Below are positions 11,134 to 21,963 of a stretch of 64,000 bases of DNA, piece after piece. The DNA lies in the NCBI RefSeq assembly GCF_002878395.1, contig NC_061118.1, positions 128,942,996 through 129,006,995 on the forward strand, written 5' to 3'. This DNA is from Capsicum annuum. Its lineage: Eukaryota > Streptophyta > Magnoliopsida > Solanales > Solanaceae. Below the pieces are notes generated by a model. It saw only the letters and a program-made list of their open reading frames with translations, was not told where the DNA came from and did not search any database. Position 1 is the first letter of the stretch. Every line of letters begins with the position of its first letter. The translations under genes were made by a program, and so were the position numbers.

Positions 11134-13455
11134 TGTAACACCCCAGATTTTTGGCCTCTAAAAATTTCATGACTTTTGTATTCACTATCTAAGTTACGGC
11201 TTAAGTGATGGGTCATGAAGTCTCCTCACGAGTTATATGGTCCCAATCGTAGCCTGACCAAAAAATTGGCCAAAGTTTCTATCTTGATTATGACATGAAC
11301 CTTATGAGTCGTGAAGACTCATTACGGTCCATAAGGATCAAGTCGTGGGCAAACTAGTGAGCAATACCCAAGTTTATATTGATATAACAACTGGACCCTT
11401 ACGAATCGTAAGGTCAGGTCATAAGTCATAGGGTGTGACTCATGACTAAACCAATGAAGAGGGTCTAAGAGTCTCCCCAGATTATGAGTCTAGGCAATGA
11501 CTCATACCTAGTCATCACGAGTCATGACACGACCCATAACGATAAACGACCAATTTTCTGCTCTTTTAATTAAGGGCACTTTGGTCATTTTTCTCTTTCT
11601 TCAATCATAAGACATGACCATAAAACATCTAAAGGGGGTTATTTTCATTACTTAAACAATCATAAACTACTCTTAAACTCTCTCTAATTCTCCAAGAAAG
11701 AACAACTAGGGTTTTTAAAGGATTGAGAATCTAGGGGTCAATTTATGTTGTTTCTTCTCCAAATTCTTAATAATCTCAGGCATGTATCTCTTTCCTAAAA
11801 CTTTTTTTGCTAAAATCATATGTTTAAATCATCATCCATGTGATTTGATTTATGTATTTGAATTTGGGTTGAGGACTTTTGGATATTGTTGATTGAATTG
11901 CTTTTTCTATGGCTTTTGTGAATCATTCATGTTTTAAATTGAAGGCTTTTGAACTAATTGATGCATGAGAATGGTAATTGGTAATGGGGGGGGGGGGGGT
12001 CATGGATTCCCTCAAATTGATTTGATAAACTTATAGGGGTCATGGATTCACCCAAATTAATTTGATAAACTTACGGGGGTCGTGGAGTCCCCCAACTCTA
12101 CGGATTTTGGTAATTGAATTAGTAATGACCTCAACCTAACTTTATGAAATTAGCTTTGAAACATAGATATATGCATATTGAAACCCAATTTGAAACTACT
12201 ACATTTCATAAAGGGGTAATGGGATACAAACGTCATTAAAAGGCCTTTATAACCATGAGTTAATTTTAAATTGAACCTAAGGGATGTGGATTCCCCCAAG
12301 ATAATGATTCATTGGACCATCAGGGTTGTGTATTCCCATAAGTTGATGAATAATTGGACCATGGGGGTCATGTATTCCCCAAAGTTATTGGTCAATGGTA
12401 ATGGTATAATGATATTAGATTGCAAAAGTAATTGGAATGACGATACCAATGGTATGTGACTTAATGGATGGTCCTTGGTTTAATGAATTAGAATGTGTAA
12501 ATGTTTTAATTAGGCTTAAAAGGGGGTTGTGTAGCTGGCCATAAGGGTGGAGGTCCTAACGGACCAAAACTAGAAACCCGTATTTTTCGACATGAGGGTT
12601 GGTCTTAATGGTTGTGTGCTTGTGTCACACCTTATGTATATTTTTTATGGATTAATGAAGGGTTGTATATTCCCCAAACTTCCTTGACACCTATGGTTTT
12701 TACAACTAACATGTACTGGAGCCCTTCTGGTGGGGGAGCCGAACCCATATAGCCCGTGGGTTCCTTTTAAGACAGTTGAAGCTACACTGTCCAGGTTAAT
12801 ATTTTAACTCTCATAATAACCTTGTCCCCTATCCCGGCATAAAATATGTTTTTATTTATGATTGTGTGTATAAAGTTTTTGAATTATTTTTGACTGATTG
12901 ATTATGGCATTATTTTATCCCCTCCCTAAGTTACATGCTAGCACTTACCCCGCTAACCATCCCTGGACCCTGTATCCCCACACGATACAGGCTTTGAAGA
13001 TACCTTTATTTCCTTATACAGTGGTAGGTGATTTCTGGATTGTCCGTGCGTCAGCTTTGAAGTGGTGATCTTTTATTCTACAAAGGGCCCTCATTTTATT
13101 GTCTTGTCTTTACTAACATCTTAAACTATTATGGCAGCTTTTTAGCTATGGTCAGGGGCATGTCCTAAATTAGGTTGATTTTTATTTCTTAGAGGCTTTT
13201 GTGGACAAAGTTTGGGTGGATTGTGCTATGGATTCTTAGATCCCTCTTGTCATTATTCATCTATATTTTTATATATTTAAAACTTAGCTCTATCTTGTTA
13301 TATATTTGGAAATCATGTTTATCTTGTTTTATGTTCAGAACTCATACACTGCTAGATGTATTATGTTCTGGTTGGCTAGGCTAATGGGGGCGGTCTTTGA
13401 TCCTTGGTAGACTTGAGATACCCATAATAACTAGGACCTGGTTTGGGTTGTGACA
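11134..13455 (+). mobile_element. Element B 5' LTR
   Basis: Starts TGTAACACCCC and ends TTGTGACA, 2322 bases. It is the longer of the two LTRs: about 690 bases here (roughly 11675-12360) are missing from the 3' LTR. The first 450 bases carry many copies of the word actcat.acgagtcgtaag in both orientations. The open frames inside it have no domain. Confidence 0.85.
11987..12100. repeat. Poly-G run and 40-bp tandem repeat within the LTR
   Basis: Thirteen G in a row (11987-11999) lead into two full and one partial copy of a 40-41 bp unit that begins ggggtcatggattc (starts near 11996, 12037 and 12077). The same opening words recur singly at 12363 and 19003. Confidence 0.75.
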
Positions 13456-13458
13456 AAT

Positions 13459-13471
13459 TGGTATCATAGAC
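13459..13471 (+). other. Primer-binding site of element B
   Basis: TGGTATCATAGAC follows the LTR end by three bases. It matches the tRNA-iMet complement except for one G to T change and the last base. Confidence 0.75.
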
Positions 13472-13667
13472 TAGGTTTATAGTTATTGGGTGTCCATAAA
13501 TCCATGTCAAGTAGAGTCTCTTTTATGGGTACGTAATGCACCACACTTATAAGGAAGATGCTATAAGGCATTTAGGAATATTTCCCTTTTCTTGTGATAT
13601 ATATTCGGGCAATAGAGTTTAAGGTCTTAAAATCTCATCTAATCTTCATTTGCTTGCATTTTAGATC

Positions 13668-14800
13668 ATGCCTATGAGAAGATATGATACTCTTAAAAAC
13701 TTCTCTATCCCAATTTAGGATAATGCGGATGGAACTTACACTGTTTATGGAGTTCAAACTCGACCTAAGATCCTTGCTTCTGATTATACTGCCTCTTACA
13801 GAGTTTTACCAGTACCTATAAGTCCTCCTCAGTCTTCTTGGGATGATGATATTTATGCCTCACCATCCTAAGGAGACATTTCTAATATTGAGTTCTATCA
13901 ATCTATTCATCTGCTGATTCTATTGGTGACTTTTTAGTATCTTCAGACTGACTGTGTTGGTTCTATTGCTCTTATCTTCTGAGGAAACTAGAGTAGGATA
14001 GTTTATGAGGTTTAGCTATCTGACCTTTACAAGCTCGAAGGTAGAGGAGGATCCTCAAGGTTTGTTGATAAAATAAAGAAGATATTCTGGGTAATGCATA
14101 CTACTATTGTGGAGGGTGTGGAGTTTTCCATATATCAGTTGAAAGATATGGCATATTAGTGGTATAAAGAGTGTGAGTAGTCGAAGGGTGATGATGCTGA
14201 GTCAGCTATATGGGAGGAGTTTTTTGATGCTTTCCTCGATCATTTCTTTCATCAGGAATTGAGAGAGGCTAAACCTGAGGAATTTATGAATTTAAAATAG
14301 AGATGGATGACTGCGAAGGAGTATGCTCTGAAATTCTACCAGCTATTTTGTTATGCTCCAGAGATTATATCTAGTATGAGGGTGGGAATGAGGAAGTTTT
14401 CTTTGTGTTTGTCTCAGGACTTAGTACTAAAGTGTAAGGCTGCAATGTTGAATAATGGCATGGATATATCTAGGCTTGTGGTGTATGAAGTAGGTTGAAG
14501 ATGAAAAGAAAAAACAAATAGAAATATGAGAGAGGCAAAATAAAAACCTAGATCTTCAGAGCAGGGTGGAGGCCAGTAGAATAGTGAGTTTAAAGCCCAA
14601 GGTGCCTAGTTTCAGACTAGTGAAGCTCAATCAGAACCACCTCACCTTCCTTTTAGATTCTGTGGACATTTGCATAATGGTTAGTGCTATGTGGGGAGGA
14701 ATCATTACTTTAATTATGGTCAGCTAGGGCATATGGAGCGATATTGTTCAGCTAATATTGCTTCTTGAGCTAATAAGGTTTCGATTTTAACTTCATGAGT
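13668..14800 (+). pseudogene. Element B gag (broken)
   Basis: The ATG at 13668 lies at the same place after the primer site as in element D, and both proteins share the 'DN(A/V)DGT' stretch. The retrotransposon gag domain is readable from about 14036 (LYKLEGRGGSSRFVDKI, later FYQLFCYAPEI and a VVYEV end near 14495). A CCHC zinc knuckle at about 14698-14750 reads YFNYGQLGHMERYC, with the first two Cys changed to Tyr. Stops replace Trp or Gln at several points (for example 14158, 14298). It would have formed the capsid and bound RNA. Confidence 0.75.
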
Positions 14801-14811
14801 TCCTAGACCAA

Positions 14812-15375
14812 GGGGTGCTACTTTTGGTACAGACATTAGTCAGAATTATCTTTATGCTCTTACCACTCATCATGAATCTGAGGCATCTGCTGATGTTATT
14901 ACTGGTATGTTGAAACTTTTCTTACATGATACATATTGCCTGTTTGGCCCAGTGTCCACCCTTTATTATATGACCCCTTATGAGGTTGCTCATTTTGGTT
15001 TCGATCCTGAGAGTATTTTTGATCCTTTCTCTGTGTCTACCCCGGTAGGTGATTCTATTATGGCTAGAAAAGTCCATAGGCCTGTGTGGTATCCGTCTTT
15101 CATAAGGAGACATTAGTGGACCTATTAGAGTTGGATATGGTATATTTTGATGTTATATTAGGGATGGATTGGCTTTATTCATGCTATACTTTCTTGGATT
15201 GTAGGACCCCTAAGGTTAGTTTCCAATTCTCGAATGAACCAATGATTGACTAGGAAGGGAATTCTCTAGTACCTAAGGGAAAATTTATTTCCTATCTAAG
15301 AGCGCAAAAGTTGATTTCTAAGGGGTGTCTATACCATCTAGTGTTGGTTAAGGATTTTGATTCATAAAGTCCTTC
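14812..15375 (+). pseudogene. Element B protease region (broken)
   Basis: An aspartic protease of the retroviral type is recognisable from 'LYALTTHHESEAS' to '[14 protein letters not shown]'. The active-site stretch, normally D-x-G-S-T in this family, reads FGPVSTLYYMTP near 14942-14977, so the catalytic Asp is gone. A frame break follows near 15113, and the DVILGMDWL flap-side motif lies near 15150-15178. It would cleave the polyprotein during particle maturation. Confidence 0.7.
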
Positions 15376-15394
15376 CATGTGATCTATCCCACTG

Positions 15395-16230
15395 GTTAAT
15401 AAATTTCCTAAAGTACTTCCCGATAATCTTCCTGGTATTCCTACCGATAGAGAAATAGACTTTAGGGTTGATCTTTTATCGAATTCCCATCCTATCTCTA
15501 TCCCTCTATATAGAATGGCTTCGGCTGAGTTGAAAGAGCTTAAGAAGCAGTTAAAGGATCTTCTTCATAAGGGTTTCATCCGTACTAGCATCTTTTCGTA
15601 GGATGCGCCTGCGCTTTTTTGTGCATAAGAAGGATGGGTCTCTTTAGATATGCATAGACTATCAGTAGTTGAATAAGGTAACTGTGAAGAATAAGTTCCC
15701 TCTCCCGAGGATTAACAACCCTTTTAACCAGTTTCTATATGCTAGATGTTTCTCTAAGATTAATCTTTGATCGGGTTATTATCAATTAAAGATTATGGAT
15801 GTGGATATCCCTAAAATTGGTTTTTGTACCCGTCATAGTCACTATGAGTTCTTGGTTATTTCATTTGGTTTGACTAATTCTCTGACTGCGTTTATGGATT
15901 TCATCAATTGGGTATTCAGGAAGTTTTTTAATTTATTTGTTATCGTGCTCATTGATGATATCTTGGTGTATTCTAAGAGTGAGGAGGACTATGCCAATCA
16001 CCTTCGAGTAGTGTTGTAGATTCTTTAGGATTAACAGTTGTATGCCATGTTTTTGAATTATGAGATTTGGTTGAATGTTGTGACCTTTTTTGTTCATGTG
16101 GTTTCCAGTGAGGGGATCATGGTGAATCCATAGAAAGTTAAGGCGGTTAAGAAGTGTCCTAGACCCACGACTCCAACCGTCAAGCGGAGATTCTTAGGTT
16201 TAGTTATGTATTATTGGAGGTTTGTGGAGA
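15395..16230 (+). pseudogene. Element B reverse transcriptase (broken)
   Basis: The RT domain can be followed through 'PGIPTDREIDF', 'RMASAELKELKKQL', '[15 protein letters not shown]', 'SGYYQLKI' and 'SFGLTNS'. The catalytic box reads [10 protein letters not shown] (both Asp kept, codons 15948-15959) where the family has F-I-D-D. Stops appear at 15599, 15627 and in the SKINL-x-SGYY segment, and frameshifts disrupt 15595-15700. The enzyme would copy element RNA into DNA. Confidence 0.8.
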
Positions 16231-16316
16231 GCTTTTTTTCTATTGCTGCTTGATTAACTAAGCTTACTCAAAAAAAGGTGAAACTTCTATGGTCTAATTC
16301 CTATGAGGGTAGCTTT

Positions 16317-16374
16317 GAGAAGCTGAAGGATAAGTTGATTTCTTCGAGAAGCTGAAGGATAAGTTGATTTCTTC
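16317..16374 (+). repeat. Perfect 29-bp tandem duplication
   Basis: The 29 bases starting gagaagctgaaggataag occur twice back to back (16317-16345 and 16346-16374). They encode the F-E-K-L-K-D-K-L segment that links RT and RNase H. As 29 is not a multiple of three, the duplication shifts the frame. Element D has one copy at the matching place (46436-46460). Confidence 0.95.
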
Positions 16375-16379
16375 TCCAG

Positions 16380-16790
16380 TTTTGACCTAGTTAAGGGAAC
16401 TAATGGTTTTGTTTTTTACTGTGACGTATCTCATATGGGACTAGGTTGTGATTGATGCAGCATGATAGGGTGGTAAAATATGCTTCTAGACAGCTCAAGG
16501 TTCATAAAAGGAATTGTCCGACTCATGGTCTAGAGTTGGCAGCTGTGGTGTTTGTATAGAAGATTTGATGCCATTATTTGTATGGAGTGCATATTGATAT
16601 CTATTTAAACTATAAGAGCTTATAGTATGTGTTCACTAGAAGGAGTTAAATCTCAAGCAAAGAAAATGGCTTGAGTTGCTTAAGGACTATGACATGAGTC
16701 TCCACTACCATCCAAGTAAGGCTAATATGGTTGTTGATGCTCTTAGCAGGTTGTCAATGGGGAGCTTATCTCATATGGACGAGGAGAAAA
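16380..16790 (+). pseudogene. Element B RNase H (broken)
   Basis: Ty3-type RNase H: the first catalytic Asp region reads DGFVFYCDVSHMGLG with a frame problem after it, then '[20 protein letters not shown]' and 'HYLYGVHIDIY'. Three stops fall at Gln or Trp sites. The C-terminal tether 'YHPSKANMVVDALSRL' is intact at about 16703-16755. It would remove RNA from the RNA-DNA hybrid. Confidence 0.75.
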
Positions 16791-16979
16791 GAGGATTGGT
16801 GAAGGATATTCACCGATTGGCTAATCTTGGAGTTTTTTTTTGGATTCTGAAGATGGAGGTATGATTGTTCAATAGGTGTTAAAGTCATCTTTTGGTTTTG
16901 AGGTAAAAGAAAAATAGGTTTTGGATCCAATCTTTATGCATATTAAGGATTATGTGGGCCAACAGAAGGTTATGGATTT

Positions 16980-18335
16980 TGAGATTAGGTGTGATGGCAT
17001 CTTTAAGTATCAAGGTAGGTTGTGTGTTTCACATATTTATGGGCTACGGGATGGATTTTAGCTGAGGCTCATGAGTTGAGGTATCCAGTTCATTCTGGTT
17101 CAACGAAGATGTACTATGACTTGAAGGAGATTTATTGGTGAAACAACATGAAGAGAGATGTGGCCAATTTTTTGGCTAAGTGTATGGTCTATCAGCAAGT
17201 TAAGGTTGAGCACTTGAGGACCGATGGTATGTCTCAAGAGATTGAGTTGCTCATGTGGAAGTGGGAGATGATCAACATAGATTTTATTACTGATCCTCTG
17301 CGATCTCAAAATCAAAATGATTTGATTTGGGTCATTGCGGATAGGTTGACTAAGTCTTCTCACGTTTTACCTGTGAGGACTAATTACTTTGAAAGGGATT
17401 ATGCCAATTAATTTATGCAGGAGATCGTCAAGTTGCATGGTGCTCCAATTTCCATCATTTTTTATTGAGGCACACAATTCTCTTCCTACTCTTGGCATTA
17501 ATTTAAGAAAGGCTTGGGCACACAGATGAACCATAGCACTGCGTTCCACACTTAGATAGATGGATAAGTGGAAAGGACCATTCATACTTTAGAAGATATG
17601 CTAAAGGCTTATGTGATTGATTTTGGAGGTAGTTGGGTGGATTATTTGCCTCTCATTGTGTTTACATATAATAACAGTTATCACTCTAGTATTGGGATGG
17701 CTCTTTTTAAAGCTCTTTATGGTAGGAGGTGTAGATCTCTTATTAGGTGGTTTGATGTTGGTGAGACTAGATTGTTCAACTTGGACTTAGTTGACCAAGC
17801 CATGGAGAAGTTAAAGGTGATCAGGGATAGGCTTAAGACTGCTCAGAGTTGCTAAAAGTCCTATGCGAATGTGAGGTAAAGAGAGTTGGAGTTCGAAGTT
17901 GGCGATTTGGTGTTCTTAAAGGTATCTCCTATGAAGGGAGTGATGAGGTTTGGGAAGAAGGGGAAACTCAGTCCCTTCTATGTGGATTCATACTTTATTT
18001 TGAAGTGAGTAGGGAACGCCACTTATGAATTGGATTTGCCTTCGAGTTTGGGTTCCATTCACCTGATTTTCTCTGTGTCGATGTTGAAGAAGTGTGTGGG
18101 CGATCCTTCTTTGGTTTTGACTATTAAGAGTTTTGGTATTTCAAATTATTTGTCTTATGATGAAGTTCCAGCTGAGAGTTTAGATAGGAAAGTTTGTCTT
18201 TTGAGGACTAAGGATGTAGCTTCGGTGAAGGTCCCTTGGAGGAACCACAACGTAGAAGAAGCTACTTCAGAAGCTAAAAAGGACATGAAGTCCAAATATC
18301 CATTCTTGTTCCTCGGGTTGGATAATCATGCTTAA
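16980..18335 (+). pseudogene. Element B integrase with C-terminal chromodomain-like region (broken)
   Basis: From about 17060 the H2C2 finger ('HSGSTKMYYDLKEIYW', 'KCMVYQQVK') leads into the DDE core. The first Asp lies in 'INIDFI' near 17273. The second is lost (IIFYxGTQF, near 17455). The Glu lies in 'DGxVERTIHTLEDML' near 17560. The block from 17568 to 17855 is open for 95 codons. The GPY/F-type C-terminus starts near 17880, and the end (18180-18335) reads 'LLRTKDVASVKVPW' and 'VEEATSEAKKDMKSKYP', the degenerate chromodomain tail of Del/Tekay elements. Such tails are thought to steer insertion towards marked chromatin. Confidence 0.8.
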
Positions 18336-18451
18336 GGTATGTGTTTTCCTACTTTTTTGTTTTTCTAACTTTGTTAATGGCTTTATGAATGCATTCCTAT
18401 GTTACAATCGTGCTCATGGATGCCTTGATTCATCATTTGGGGACGAATAAT

Positions 18452-18464
18452 CTTAGGGGCAGAA
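18452..18464 (+). other. Polypurine tract of element B
   Basis: CTTAGGGGCAGAA just before TGTAACACCCC; decayed by one C. It is preceded by 'atcatttggggacgaa', the usual end of the internal region. Confidence 0.75.
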
Positions 18465-20092
18465 TGTAACACCCCAGATTTTTGGCCTCTAAAAATTTCT
18501 TGACTTTTGTGATCACTATCCAAGTTATGATTATGTGACGTGTCATGAAGACTGCTTATGAGTCGTATGGTCCCAATCGTTGCTTGAACAGAAAGTTGGC
18601 CAAAGTTTTTATCCTGAGTACGACATGGAAACTCACGAGTCGTAAGACTCATTACGAGCCAAAGGGATCAGTCGTAGGCAAACCAATAAGGAATGCCCAA
18701 GTTTCTATTTATATCACGACTGAACCCTTATGAGTCATAAGGTGACATCATGAGTCGTAGGGTGTGACTCATGACCAAACCAGTGAAGGCGGTCTAAGTG
18801 TTTGCGCAGACTACAAGTCTAGGTAATGACTTATATCCAGTCGTCACAAGTCATGACATGACCCATAACGACTGGCGACCAGTTTCCTGCACTTTTAATT
18901 AAGGATACTTTGGTTATTTACCTCTTTCCCCAATTATAACCCATGACCATAAAACATCTAAAGAGGGTTATTTTCATTATTTAGACAATTTTAAGCTACC
19001 ATGGGGGTCGTGGATTCTCCCAAGTTAATGGTCAATGGAAATGGTATAATGATATTATCTTGCAAGCGTAATTGGTATTACCAACGATATGTGCCTTAAT
19101 GGATGGTCCTTGGTTTAATGAATGGGAATGCGTAAATATTTTAATTGGGATTAAAAAGGGTTGTGTAGCTGGCAGTGAAGGTTGAGGTTTTGAGGGACCG
19201 ATACTACAAACTTGTATTTGCCAGCGCAGGGATTGGTCTTAATGTTCGTGTGCTTGTGTCACACCTTATATATATTTATCATGGAATGGCGAAGGGTCGT
19301 GGATTCCCCAACCTTCCTCAATACCTCTGGTTCGTATGACTAATATGCATTGGGGCCCTTCTAGTGGGGGGAACTAAACCCATATAGCCTGTAGATTTCT
19401 TTTATGACGATTAAAGCTACACAGTCTAGGTTAATATTTTAAATCTCATGCTAAACCTTGTCCCCTATTCTGACATATTATTTATTTATGTATATGATTG
19501 TGTACATATGGTTTTGGAATGATTTTGGACTGATTTTGGACTGCTTGATCATGGCATTATTTTATCCCCTGCCTGAGTTACATGCTAGCTCTCACCCCGC
19601 TAACCGTTCCCGAACGTTGTATCCCCATGCGATGCAGGGTCCAAAGACACTTTTGTTTCCTTGCACAATGGTACGTGATTTTTGGATTGTTCATGAGTCA
19701 GCTTTGAAGTGGTGAGCTTCCATTCTCCAGAAGGCCCTCATTTCATGGTCTTGTCTTTACTTACGTCTTAGACTATTTTGGTAGGTGTTTGGCTATGGTC
19801 GGGGGCATGTTCCGACTTTGGTTGATATTTGGTTTCTTAGAGGGTTTTATGGACAAAGTGTGGGTGTATTGTGGATTCTTAAATCCCTCTTGTCGTTGAT
19901 TTATCTATCTCGTTGTATATTTGGAACTCAGCTCTATTTTTTTATATATTTGGAACTCATCTCTATCTTGTTATATGTTTGAAACTCATCTGCTGCTAGT
20001 TGTATTATGTTATGGTTGGCTGGGCTAATAGGTCTGGTCCTTGGCGGACTTGAGGTACCCATGACAACTAGGCCTTGGTTCGGGTTGTGATA
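18465..20092 (+). mobile_element. Element B 3' LTR with a 690-bp deletion
   Basis: Begins with the same 34 bases as the 5' LTR and ends GGTTGTGATA (CA decayed to TA), 1628 bases against 2322. The deletion joins 'aagctacc' (matching about 11672) to 'atgggggtcgtgg' (matching about 12361) near 18999, removing most of the R/U5 repeat region. Confidence 0.85.
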
Positions 20093-20097
20093 GACAA

Positions 20098-20950
20098 CCA
20101 CCACCATGGGATGCTTTAAAGGGCATCATCAGATAAAAACATAACTAGAAAGGTATAGGCATGAGTTGCTTGCCAAATTGTACAACTTAAGGCATAAGAA
20201 CAAGAGTGTTTTAACCTTTTATGATGAATTTCAATAATTGATCCTGAAGCTTGAGTATCATAAGAACATGGAACATTCCATCATCCGCTTTAAGGTTGGA
20301 TTAGACAAGGAGATTTCCATATCCATGACTTTCCATAGGTTTGCTACCATTGAAGAAATATTTCAAGAGGCCTTAGAGGTTGAGAGAGAACTCACGTTGA
20401 GGACATATATCAAACCCAAAGGGTACTCATCCACTAATTCTTGGAGTAAGAACAAAGAAGTACCTCAACCATTATTGAGATGGAACAAGAATAAGGACAT
20501 CAACAAGTCTTATGACAAAAAGCCCATAGAAAAGACTACTCTAAAGCACCTAATAAGGAATGAAGGTAACAAATATCCAACTCTTAATCCTAAAGGTTTT
20601 AAATATTTTAAATGTCCAGTTTAGGGACACAAGGCAAATTAATGTCCTAACCGGAGAAATGTGATCCTTAGAGAAGGAAAGTTTTATTACCTTGGAGAAG
20701 AGGTGGGACTAGAAGAGGATAGTAAAGGAGAAACCCAAGGAGTTAAAATTGAAGAATATGAACAATTAGAGGGAGATGGTGTGGATGCTTAGCCTCAAGA
20801 TAGAGAGTTTGAGGTTCCAAACTTTATGGTAAGACAAGTAGTGACTAGTGAATAATTAGAAGACCCAAGTCAAAGGGAAAATCTATTTCATACTAAATGT
20901 CTTATTAAGAAGAATTTGGTCATTGATAATAAATTACTTCAAGATGGAAA
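20098..20950 (+). pseudogene. Host element gag C-terminus and start of protease
   Basis: Continues the gag cut at 11133. The open stretch 20238-20624 (about 129 codons) reads as a gypsy gag: 'RFKVGLDKEISI', 'IEEIFQEALEVERELTLRTY', then a Lys-rich linker. The zinc knuckle reads YFKCPVxGHKANxC (about 20601-20650): its first Cys is Tyr and two stops sit where Trp and Gln are usual. 'SQRENLFHTKCLIKKN' near 20868-20915 is the start of the protease in this family. Recognisable coding ends at about 20950, before the D-G-G-S catalytic motif. Confidence 0.7.
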
Positions 20951-21231
20951 AAAGTAGATAAAATCAATTTGAATTTGTTAAAAATATTTACCTATATATG
21001 AATATTGAAAGGAGACCAAGTATTAAGAAAAAATATTATCGTTCTAGTTATACCATTTATAACATTCACATTTAAGTCAAAATAGATAATAAAATACTAA
21101 ATATAAAAAAGAGATAGAATTTAACTTTAAAAATTTTAAACGAATAAATCATAATAATCTCAAGGAAGATCTTGAATTTTTTTTTTTTTTTAATCTTATT
21201 AATAGATTCATTATTTAGTTAGACTATATTA

Positions 21232-21787
21232 CGAAAATTTGTATTTGAATAAAAAAATCACTAAGGTTACAAACTTATTTTTCTCAAGAAAGAAAAACAC
21301 TATGAATAATTAAAATCATTTTTAACAATTAATTTTCTTGTTTCAAGCCTATATTGTTTGAATATATAGTGACCTTCTCATAGATTTCTTCTTCTTAAAA
21401 TCTCATTATTAATTAGTGACAATAGTTCTTCAATATGTGGATATTTTACTATACCAAAATATGATATTGAATAACGATTAATAAAATTAAAAAAAATCAA
21501 TCATTTTTATCATAATTATGCAAGACCTCAAAATAATATATAATCAAGAAATTATATTATTCATAGTATAAATTTATATTTGTATAAAGAGATTAAAAAA
21601 TTAACAAACCTAATTTTCTCGAGAAAGAAGAATAACTACGAATAATTCAAATCATTTTCAACAAATGATTTTCTTGTTTCAAACCTATGTTACATTGTGA
21701 TTACGTTGTTCAACCTTCTCATATGTATATTCTTCTGCTGAACTCTCATTCTGAAATATTGATAACATTTCATCAATATGTGTGATT
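21232..21787. repeat. Diverged direct duplication, two copies of about 215 bp
   Basis: Copy 1 (about 21232-21443) and copy 2 (about 21570-21787) share in order ttgtat/ttgtat, acaaac, tctc.agaaag, tatgaataat/tacgaataat, attttcttgtttcaa, ccttctcata and ttc.tcaatatgtg. They are separated by about 126 bases of other AT-rich DNA. Confidence 0.6.
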
Positions 21788-21947
21788 CTTATTATGTTGA
21801 AATCTTTATATTTAAAGCCTGAAATTTATGAAGAAAACTTTGAATTAATATTTAGCAAACTATTGACAATTCTTATTTCTACATATTCATAATGAAAAGC
21901 CTGATAAATACCAATAAGGCTAATGATCAATAACAATAACAGAGAAA

Positions 21948-21963
21948 CAGAGAGAGAGAGAGA
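21948..21963. repeat. (GA)n microsatellite
   Basis: Run of GA dinucleotides after 'acagagaaac'; read as CT on the minus strand. Confidence 0.85.

Larger units (their letters stand above)
11134..20092 (+). mobile_element. Element B: complete but inactive Ty3/gypsy retrotransposon (Del/Tekay-like chromovirus)
   Basis: LTR, primer site, gag, protease, RT, RNase H, integrase, C-terminal chromodomain-like region, polypurine tract and LTR occur in order on the plus strand. Flanks GATAA (11129-11133) and GACAA (20093-20097) are a five-base target duplication with one change. The surrounding host gag reads on across the site. The LTR copies differ by eye at roughly one base in six over the first 250 bases, so the insertion is old. 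Stops and frameshifts break every domain. Element D is a sister copy. Confidence 0.85.
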
